64,000 nt of DNA from Cupriavidus laharis (GTDB taxonomy: Bacteria > Pseudomonadota > Gammaproteobacteria > Burkholderiales > Burkholderiaceae). Positions 58,134-64,000 of this stretch are shown here, piece after piece. Both the position numbers and the translations under genes were made by a program. The stretch lies in assembly GCF_914271435.1 (NCBI RefSeq), contig NZ_CAJZAI010000007.1:244682-308681 (forward strand). Reading direction: 5' to 3'. The notes under the pieces are model-generated. The model saw only the letters and a list, made by a program, of their open reading frames with translations, was not told the DNA's origin and ran no database searches. Position 1 is the stretch's first letter, and every line of letters starts with the position of its first letter.

Positions 58134-59393
58134 ATGAAGGCATCCCCTGCAGCACCGACGACCGGCTTCACGACCGGTTCCACGACCTGTTCCGATTCCG
58201 CGCAAGGCCCGCTGGCAGGCGTGCGCATCCTCGACATGGCCACGGTGGTCGCCGGCCCGTTTGCCGCCACCCTGTGCGCAGACATGGGGGCCGAGGTGGT
58301 CAAGCTGGAACTGCCTGATGGCAGCGATCCGCTGCGCACGCTGGCGCCGGTGAAGGACGGCAGCCCGCTCTACTGGAAGGTCACCAATCGCGGCAAACGC
58401 GGCATTTCGCTCGATGTGCGCACGGCGCAGGGCCGGGAGATCTTCCTGCGATTGCTGCCCCGTTTCGATGTGCTGGTGGAGAACTTCCGCACCGGCACGC
58501 TGGACCGTTGGGGTCTGGATATCGGGACGCTGCGCGCGGCGAATCCGCGGCTCGTCGTGCTGCGGCTCACCGGCTTCGGACAGACCGGGCCCGCCGCCAC
58601 ACGGCCCGGCTTTGCGCGCATCTTCGAGGCCATGAGCGGCTTCACCAACCTGGCCGGCACCGCCGAAAGCGGGCCGCTGCACATGAACTATCCGGTCGGC
58701 GACATGATCGCCGGCCTGTTCGGCGCCTTCTCCATCGCCACCGCCATTGCCGAGCAGCGCAGCGGCCGCGGCACCCCGGCGCGCGAAATCGACCTGGCCG
58801 CCACCGAGGCCATGTTCCGCCTGCTGGACCCGCTGGCGGTCGAATACGAGCAACTGGGCCAGGCCCGCCAGCGCGCGGGCAACCGCACGACATATGCCGC
58901 GCCGTCCAACATGTATCGCACCGGGGATGACGTCTGGGTGACGGTGGTGGCCTCTTCCGACGCCACCTTCGCCCGCCTGGCCGAAGCCATGGGAAAGCCG
59001 GAGCTGGCCACTAGCGCCGAGTACGCCGGTAACGTCGACCGGGTGCGGAACATCGACAGGCTCGATGCCATCGTCGCCGGCTGGTTCTCACAACATGACT
59101 ATGCAGCGGCCGGCGCAGCGCTGGAGCGGCACGGCGTGCCGTTCAGCAAGGTCTTCGGTATGGCCGACATCCTGGCCGATCCGCACCTGTGCGCGAGGCA
59201 GGTGGTTACGCGGCTGCCGGACCCGGAGTTCGGCTCATTGCCTGCACCATGCGTCGTGCCGCGGTTCTCCGGACACGCTCCGCCCGTGCCGCGCACCGGT
59301 CCGGCCGTTGGCGAACACAACACGGAAGTCTATGGCGAGTTGGGCCTGGATCCGGAAGCGCAGGAAGCGTTGCACCGGGCGGGGGTGATCTAA
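58134..59393 (+). CDS. CaiB/BaiF family type III CoA-transferase
   Basis: The 419-residue enzyme moves CoA from a donor thioester to a carboxylic acid. Family landmarks are LAGVRILDMATVVAGPFAA, the SLDVRTAQG segment, and the catalytic Asp190 in YPVGDMIAG. It could activate the acid bound by the Bug protein for oxidation by the acyl-CoA dehydrogenase. The N-terminus has a Thr/Ser-rich stretch of about 20 residues not usual in the family, so the true start could be downstream. Confidence 0.93.
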   Translation: MKASPAAPTTGFTTGSTTCSDSAQGPLAGVRILDMATVVAGPFAATLCADMGAEVVKLELPDGSDPLRTLAPVKDGSPLYWKVTNRGKRGISLDVRTAQGREIFLRLLPRFDVLVENFRTGTLDRWGLDIGTLRAANPRLVVLRLTGFGQTGPAATRPGFARIFEAMSGFTNLAGTAESGPLHMNYPVGDMIAGLFGAFSIATAIAEQRSGRGTPAREIDLAATEAMFRLLDPLAVEYEQLGQARQRAGNRTTYAAPSNMYRTGDDVWVTVVASSDATFARLAEAMGKPELATSAEYAGNVDRVRNIDRLDAIVAGWFSQHDYAAAGAALERHGVPFSKVFGMADILADPHLCARQVVTRLPDPEFGSLPAPCVVPRFSGHAPPVPRTGPAVGEHNTEVYGELGLDPEAQEALHRAGVI

Positions 59394-59410
59394 GTGAGCC
59401 TCGATATTTT

Positions 59411-59434
59411 TTGCATACAATTTTGGAATACAAT
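59411..59434 (+). promoter_or_regulatory. Tandem TTG-N4/5-CAA sites and -10-like element
   Basis: TTGCATACAA (59411-59420) and TTGGAATACAA (59423-59433, one base overlapping context) are two TTG-N4/5-CAA motifs in tandem, within an AT-rich stretch. The sequence TACAAT at 59429-59434 resembles a -10 box. The layout suggests a GntR-type operator over a promoter for the NTF2-like gene. Confidence 0.4.
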
Positions 59435-59493
59435 AAGCTCCTTTGAACCATGCCCGGGCCCTGCCCCGGGCGCAGCCTGGACAGGAGGAGACC

Positions 59494-59892
59494 ATGACAT
59501 CCCGCGAAACCGCATCGACGACGCAGCACCTTGCCGCCCTGGAGCCCGTCGAGAACTACCTGAGGGGCCATGCCACCGGCAAGGCCGAGTACATCCGCAA
59601 GGCGTTCCACCCTGACGCCCGGATCCTCTCGTTTCGCGACGGCGTGCACTACAGCCTGACTGTTGACGAATTTATCGCCGCACGCTTCCACGGCGAGCCC
59701 GCGGCGGACGAAGCGCAGCGCAAGCGCTTCATCACGCAGTTCGATGTCACCGGCAACGCCGGCACGGCCAAGGTGGTGCTGCAGTATCCGGGCGTGACGT
59801 TTACCGACTACTTCACGCTGCTGGAAATCGAGGGGGTGTGGGGTATTGCCAACAAGACTTTCAGCGCTGCGCAGCAACCGGAAGCCAGGTAA
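59494..59892 (+). CDS. NTF2-like protein (putative lumazine-binding/SnoaL-like fold)
   Basis: The 132-residue protein has the helix-then-strand pattern of the NTF2-like fold: EPVENYLRGHATGKAEYIRKAF, HPDARILSFRDG, FTDYFTLLEIEGVWGIANKTF. It most resembles the group often named putative lumazine-binding proteins. The function is unknown, and it may be an enzyme or a binding protein for the compound handled by the cluster. An AGGAGGAG ribosome binding site precedes the ATG. Its last 32 bases overlap the converging next gene. Confidence 0.88.
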   Translation: MTSRETASTTQHLAALEPVENYLRGHATGKAEYIRKAFHPDARILSFRDGVHYSLTVDEFIAARFHGEPAADEAQRKRFITQFDVTGNAGTAKVVLQYPGVTFTDYFTLLEIEGVWGIANKTFSAAQQPEAR

Positions 59893-60202
59893 GCGTCGAC
59901 TGGCACGCGCTGCCGGCGGCCCCGCCGGGCTGGGACAGGCGAGCCTTGAGTTCGTCGCGCTCGCTGAAGCGCGGCGCGGCCAGCCAGGCACTGAGTTCGT
60001 CGCGCCAGTTCTCCCATGCGTTCTCATCGAAGTCGAACTCTTCATCGAGCCGCCCGCCGTCACGCAGATAGAAACCCGCCACGCGTGTGCCGTCCCAATA
60101 GGCAACGGCCACGTCGGCAAAATCGGCAGTGGTGCCGGCGGGCATGTCGCGCAGCAGCATCGCCAGGGTTGCCTTGAACGGTTTGAAATCGTCGGTGGGC
60201 AT
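59861..60202 (-). CDS. Small protein of unknown function, Asp/Glu-rich
   Basis: I do not recognise a family. The 113-residue product starts MPTDDFKPFKATLAML and contains an acidic segment (LDEEFDFDENAWENWRDEL) between a short beta-like region and an Ala/Arg-rich end. It looks soluble. The open frame extends upstream to about 60634, but that part is a shadow of the diguanylate cyclase gene. The end overlaps the NTF2-like gene by 32 bases, tail to tail. Confidence 0.65.
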   Translation of the reverse strand: MPTDDFKPFKATLAMLLRDMPAGTTADFADVAVAYWDGTRVAGFYLRDGGRLDEEFDFDENAWENWRDELSAWLAAPRFSERDELKARLSQPGGAAGSACQSTLTWLPVAAQR

Positions 60203-60266
60203 GGCGGGCTCCGCTTGATGGTGGAACGATGCAGAAAGCGTGCTCCTGTTCGTCCGCTGCGTCAAA

Positions 60267-61976
60267 TCACACGTGCGCCACCACACGGTTCCTGCCCTGC
60301 TCTTTGGCGGCATAGAGCCGCTGGTCCGCCGCCGCGGCCAGCGCTTCGAGGTTCTGGCATCCGTCCATGACAAGTTCCGCCACGCCGATCGACACCGTGT
60401 AACGGATTTCCCTGCCCGGCGCCTTGGCCGGCAACAGCGCCCGGTCCGGCATGCAAACCGCGGCTGCAATGGCGACACGCAGCCGCTCGGCGACATGTGC
60501 CGCGGTTTCCGCCGTGGTGTCGGGCAGCAGGACGCAGAATTCCTCGCCTCCCACGCGGGCGACGATATCGTGCGGGCGCACGATCGCCCTGATCTCCGTC
60601 GCCAGGTGCTTGAGCACCTCGTCGCCCGCCGCATGGCCCCAGCTATCGTTGACGCGCTTGAAGTGGTCGATATCGATCATGAGCAGCGCAATGGGGCGAT
60701 CGATATGCCGCCGTTGCGTGAGCCCGTCGAAATCGACCGTCAGCCCGCGGCGGTTCGCCAGCCCGGTCAGCGCATCCACGCGTGCCAGCTCGCGCAGTGA
60801 GTCGCTGAGCCGCATCTGCCTGGCCAGGAGCTGGTCGACGACCAGCAGCGTCGACCACAGCAGGATGCCCAACAGCAGCCATACCCCGATGAACGGCACG
60901 CCGAACTGGCTGGCAACCGCCAGGAACAGCGTTCCCGCCGGCACGTAATCGACCAGCACCAGATCGGCATTGTCCAGCTTCCTGAACAGCAGGACATCCT
61001 GCCCCGAACGCTCGCGCCCGCTGCCGGCCCGGAGCAGCATCGGTACAGACACGCCGGTCCAACGCCGGGGAAGCGTCTTCAGCCAGTCGCCGTCAGCAAC
61101 GACAAAGTCCGGTTCGTCGGATGCGATCAGCGTGCCGCGCTCGTCCAGCAATGCCTGCTTCCCGCTTGACGTCGCCGGCGGGCGCAGTATGTCCTGGAAC
61201 ACGTGTTGCGGAACATCGAACACAATCGCCCCCCGGACCACACCGCCGTGAACGACCGGGGTGGCCAGCAACAACCGGGCCCCGCCTGGACGTTTCCGCG
61301 AATGGATGGGGTCGAATGTCACGTCATGTTCGCCCGGCTGCTCCCGTGCGAGCCTCAGCAGCCGCGAGTGCGCAAACGCCTGGAAGAGATCGGCGACCCG
61401 GTCGTCCGGCTGGGACGGATACGCGACCACAACGCCCGTCGTGGTGATAAAGAAGGCGTTCTCCAGCTCGACGACCAGTTCGTGCTGCACAGGCAGCAAC
61501 TGACTCATCAGCCGGGCCACGTCCAGGTCGCGGATGAGGGCGGCCTCAGACCGCTCCATGCCGGGAACGGCTGCCAGCTCCTGCGCGCCGATGCCGCGGA
61601 TGGGCGCATCGGCGTCAGGCACCCGCAGGCTCCAGAAGGGATTGGCGCGCGCCGCAAGCGCGTTCCGGACAGCCGGGTCCGGCACCGGCGCGCGCGGCGA
61701 CGGTTCGGCGTACAGGCGCTCCGCGCTGCCACGCAGGAACCGCATCTGGCGCTTGCCGCCGTGAAGCCCGGCATCGAGCGCCATGGCCTGCAGTTCCAGC
61801 CGGTGCGCGCGCAAGTCCAGATCACGCGCGCGCACCAGGAAGTACTGGCGGCCGGCGAGCACCACCGTGACCGCGAAAACAGCCGCGAAACACAGAACGA
61901 CCGTGCGCCGCGGACTTGTGCTGGCGCGGTGCCAGAGGCGCATCAAGTGCGACGCTGACGGGCTGAAGGGGCACAT
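60267..61976 (-). CDS. Membrane diguanylate cyclase with periplasmic sensor
   Basis: The 569-residue protein has two membrane segments (about 26-45 and 365-390) flanking a periplasmic sensor of about 320 residues, then a GGDEF domain. The active site is GGEEF at 476-480, so it should make cyclic di-GMP. An inhibitory RPHD site (467-470) lies five residues before it, allowing product feedback. The LANRRGLTVDFD and DIDHFKRVNDSWGH segments are intact. The start at 61976 follows a GGGAGA ribosome binding site. It is divergent from the small gene at 62150. Confidence 0.92.
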   Translation of the reverse strand: MCPFSPSASHLMRLWHRASTSPRRTVVLCFAAVFAVTVVLAGRQYFLVRARDLDLRAHRLELQAMALDAGLHGGKRQMRFLRGSAERLYAEPSPRAPVPDPAVRNALAARANPFWSLRVPDADAPIRGIGAQELAAVPGMERSEAALIRDLDVARLMSQLLPVQHELVVELENAFFITTTGVVVAYPSQPDDRVADLFQAFAHSRLLRLAREQPGEHDVTFDPIHSRKRPGGARLLLATPVVHGGVVRGAIVFDVPQHVFQDILRPPATSSGKQALLDERGTLIASDEPDFVVADGDWLKTLPRRWTGVSVPMLLRAGSGRERSGQDVLLFRKLDNADLVLVDYVPAGTLFLAVASQFGVPFIGVWLLLGILLWSTLLVVDQLLARQMRLSDSLRELARVDALTGLANRRGLTVDFDGLTQRRHIDRPIALLMIDIDHFKRVNDSWGHAAGDEVLKHLATEIRAIVRPHDIVARVGGEEFCVLLPDTTAETAAHVAERLRVAIAAAVCMPDRALLPAKAPGREIRYTVSIGVAELVMDGCQNLEALAAAADQRLYAAKEQGRNRVVAHV

Positions 61977-62149
61977 GCCGGGTCTCCCTGGACTGCCTGC
62001 GACGTTGCGTTCCCGCGTGAGTGTACCGTCGGCAACTGCCCGCGGGAGCCCGGTTCGCGGACGCTGCAGCTTGCCACTGACACATTCGTCGCCAAGAATA
62101 GGGCGAAGGATCCCTCCCATCCATCCCATTCGACCAGGAGTCGCCGACC

Positions 62150-62449
62150 ATGCCAGAAGCGAGCATCACCGCACATCTTCCGACCATGGACATCGAGTTC
62201 ATGCGGCGCAGCGTGCCCGAGCAGAATGCCGAAGTGATCTCCATCCAGATCCGCGCAACGCCTTCCTTCGCGGCCATGGAGCCCTGGCTGGCGCCGCTTC
62301 CACCGATTCCGTTCGCAGATGCCTTCCAATGGTGGGCCGACATGCTGCGCGCGGCATGGCAGCCATGGCTGGCGTTCAATCCCTCGCTTGCCGTGCTGCT
62401 GCCGCCTCAGGAGCCACGCACGCAGGCGCCCGGCAACCACGCCCGCTGA
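62150..62449 (+). CDS. Small protein of unknown function
   Basis: The 99-residue product is not recognisable. It has a hydrophilic N-terminal part with MDIEFMRRSVPEQNAEVISI and a Trp/Pro/Ala-rich C-terminal part (EPWLAPLPPIPFADAFQWWA and AWQPWLAFNPSLAVLLPP). The latter could be an amphipathic or membrane-associated segment. A CAGGAG ribosome binding site lies 10 bases before the ATG. It is divergent from the diguanylate cyclase and precedes the AI-2E transporter gene by 130 bases. Confidence 0.6.
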   Translation: MPEASITAHLPTMDIEFMRRSVPEQNAEVISIQIRATPSFAAMEPWLAPLPPIPFADAFQWWADMLRAAWQPWLAFNPSLAVLLPPQEPRTQAPGNHAR

Positions 62450-62579
62450 GCTTGTTCCGGCACTCCGGCTGACCTAGACTGAATTTCGGCGTTCTGCGCC
62501 GTGCACCTGCCGCAGTCGCCCGCGCAGCCAGCGTCCCATTCGGCCTGGCGTCTGGCGGCGCCCTGCAAGGAGACAAGCG

Positions 62580-63716
62580 ATGCTGCAAACATCCATTTCC
62601 GAGCGGGCGCTGTCCCGTGGGCTGCTCGACGTGCTGATCCGCGCCGGGCTGATCGCCACGCTGGTCATCTTCTGCTTCGAGATCTTCCACCCGTTCTTCG
62701 ACCTGGTGGTCTGGGCGCTGATCCTGGCCGTCACCATCTATCCGCTGCAGGTGCGGATGCGCGGCCGTCTGGGGCTCAGCGAGGGCCACATCGCCACGCT
62801 GATCATCCTGCTTTCCATCGCCATCATCCTGGTGCCGGCATACCTGCTTGGCGTCGCCGTGTTCGAGTCGGTGGAGCGCGCCATTGACGTCGTCAAGGAC
62901 GGCAACCTGCGTATCCCGCAGCCGCCGGATACCGTGGCCGGGTGGCCGCTGGTAGGCCAGCAGCTCCATGCGTTCTGGCAACAGGCCGCCACGGACCTGA
63001 GCGGCCTGCTGATGAAGGTGGCCCCGCAACTGAAAGGCGTCAGCGTGACGCTGCTGGGCAAGCTGGCCGGGCTCGGCACGGGCCTTCTCGTCTTCGTGTT
63101 CGCGCTGATCATTGCCGGCATCATCATGGCCTACGGCGAGATGGGTACACGCAGCGCGCAGCGGATCGCGTCGCGCATTGTGGGCCCTGACCGGGGGGAA
63201 CGCATCGTGGAGCTGTGTACCGCCACCATCCGCGCCGTCGCGCAGGGCGTGGTAGGGATCGCCTTTATCCAGATGATGCTGATCGGCGTCGCCTTCATCG
63301 TCAAGGACATTCCCGGCGCAGGGCTGCTGGCGCTGGCAGTGCTGCTGCTCGGCATCATGCAGCTGCCGGCCACGCTGGTGACGGTTCCGGTGATCGTCTA
63401 CGTCTTTGCCACGGACGGCACCAGTGTCGCGACGATCGTATTCGCCGTCTATGTATTCGTGGCCGGCCTGGCCGACAACGTGCTCAAGCCGCTGCTGCTC
63501 GGGCGCGGCGTGGATGTGCCGATGCCGGTGGTGCTCATCGGCGCGCTCGGCGGCATGATCAGCGGCGGCATCATCGGGCTGTTCATCGGCCCGGTGATGC
63601 TGGCGGTGGGCTACCGCATGTTCTGGCTGTGGGTCGACGAGCCGGCACCCATCGTCGAAGCGGTGGAGCAGAAGCCGGCCGAGGCGCTGTCGCCTGCGCC
63701 GCCTCGCGTGAGCTGA
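62580..63716 (+). CDS. AI-2E family transporter (UPF0118/TqsA-like)
   Basis: The 378-residue inner-membrane protein has about 8 predicted membrane segments and the family's C-terminal features LGGMISGGIIGLFIGPVMLAVGYRM and VFVAGLADNVLKPLLLG. Members have been linked to autoinducer-2 export or to sodium/proton antiport, so the cargo is unsure. The ATG at 62580 follows an AAGGAG ribosome binding site. Nothing is seen in the 209 bases after its stop except weak overlapping frames. Confidence 0.92.
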   Translation: MLQTSISERALSRGLLDVLIRAGLIATLVIFCFEIFHPFFDLVVWALILAVTIYPLQVRMRGRLGLSEGHIATLIILLSIAIILVPAYLLGVAVFESVERAIDVVKDGNLRIPQPPDTVAGWPLVGQQLHAFWQQAATDLSGLLMKVAPQLKGVSVTLLGKLAGLGTGLLVFVFALIIAGIIMAYGEMGTRSAQRIASRIVGPDRGERIVELCTATIRAVAQGVVGIAFIQMMLIGVAFIVKDIPGAGLLALAVLLLGIMQLPATLVTVPVIVYVFATDGTSVATIVFAVYVFVAGLADNVLKPLLLGRGVDVPMPVVLIGALGGMISGGIIGLFIGPVMLAVGYRMFWLWVDEPAPIVEAVEQKPAEALSPAPPRVS

Positions 63717-63925
63717 AAGACAGCGCCGCCGCCCATGGAAGGCACCGCCGCATCACGGCATGAAAGAAATGCACGGTGCCGGGGGCGATGGGTGGCGAGA
63801 AATTGCAGACGGATGCGCGAGGCCGTGTACGGGATCGATGGGGGATGATTGGGTTGGCGTGCTTGGCGGGCGCCGCTGTTTCGCCGGCGTAGCCCTCAGG
63901 ATTACCCACAAAGTGAAGACGAATG

Positions 63926-64000
63926 CTATTCGTTTTGGCGGAATAGCCGATACATCTTTGAGACCTCGTGCAGCACGAGAAAGCCGCGCCACAACACGGT
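63926..64000 (-). CDS. Possible partial CDS, C-terminus only, runs off the right edge
   Basis: Reading the minus strand from base 64000 there is an open frame of 24 codons ending in TAG at 63926. The residues read WRGFLVLHEVSKMYRLFRQN near the end, which looks protein-like. It cannot be identified from so short a piece. The palindrome CTCGTGC-A-GCACGAG (63965-63979) lies inside it. Confidence 0.3.
   Translation of the reverse strand, partial: TVLWRGFLVLHEVSKMYRLFRQNE

Noticed and set aside
63717..63925. Minus-strand frames after the AI-2E gene (63753-63992 and 63583-63909)
   Set aside because: Pro/Ser/His-rich products without recognisable sequence; the right-edge frame ending at 63926 in another register is more protein-like.

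Overview
The window is GC-rich, densely coded DNA from a betaproteobacterial main chromosome. The gene order aroQ-accB-accC-prmA-DUF3426-tpx-PfkB kinase, the Bug-type binding proteins, the short Lys/Ala-rich H1-like protein and the mtgA-aroE-tonB-RNB block all suggest Burkholderiaceae, most likely Cupriavidus or a close Ralstonia relative. The assignment rests on recognised proteins and gene order, not on a search. No rRNA, tRNA, CRISPR array, insertion sequence or prophage was found.

Layout. 1-101: N-terminus of a gene running off the left edge. 452-8828 (minus): housekeeping genes for peptidoglycan synthesis and recycling (mtgA, mpl), shikimate (aroE), ubiquinone (ubiC), a TonB-like protein, an RNB exoribonuclease, a FabG-like reductase and a YqiA-type hydrolase. 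9013-17977 (plus): an unknown protein, a TlpA-type thioredoxin, aroQ, accBC, prmA, a zinc-ribbon/DUF3426 protein, tpx, a PfkB kinase and a glycine-zipper lipoprotein. 18253-19991: an H1-like protein gene with a hairpin-rich 3' flank, then about 1.1 kb of unusual composition with no convincing gene. 19992-27240: a DUF2147 protein, a Bug protein and an iron-uptake block in which two TonB-dependent receptors flank a PiuC-type dioxygenase, with Fur-box-like sites. 27401-34190: a LysR regulator divergent from a tautomerase, an aldo/keto reductase, two small lipoproteins, rdgC, an MFS_3 exporter and a thioesterase.

34313-47752 is one unbroken minus-strand run of ten genes. In transcription order these are a formylglycine-generating enzyme (FGE) homologue, a HAD phosphatase-like lipoprotein, an arylsulfatase lipoprotein, a fused MFS/spermidine-synthase-like protein, a MoxR AAA+ ATPase, DUF58, DUF4381, BatA, a BatB/BatC fusion and BatD. 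All three sulfatase-module proteins are predicted to sit outside the cytoplasm. The MoxR/VWA block is translationally coupled downstream. This is the best candidate for an uncharacterised system in the window: a possible envelope sulfatase-maturation pathway linked to a MoxR/VWA chaperone.

48095-54337 is a type IV pilus minor-pilin operon (fimT-pilV-pilW-pilX-pilY1-pilE). Its PilY1 carries an L-type-lectin-like N-terminus in place of the usual von Willebrand A domain. 54798-59892 is a small acyl-CoA catabolic cluster (IclR regulator, Bug protein, acyl-CoA dehydrogenase, CaiB-type CoA-transferase, NTF2-like protein). 59861-63716 holds a small unknown protein, a membrane diguanylate cyclase, another small unknown protein and an AI-2E family transporter. 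A probable gene end enters from the right edge on the minus strand.
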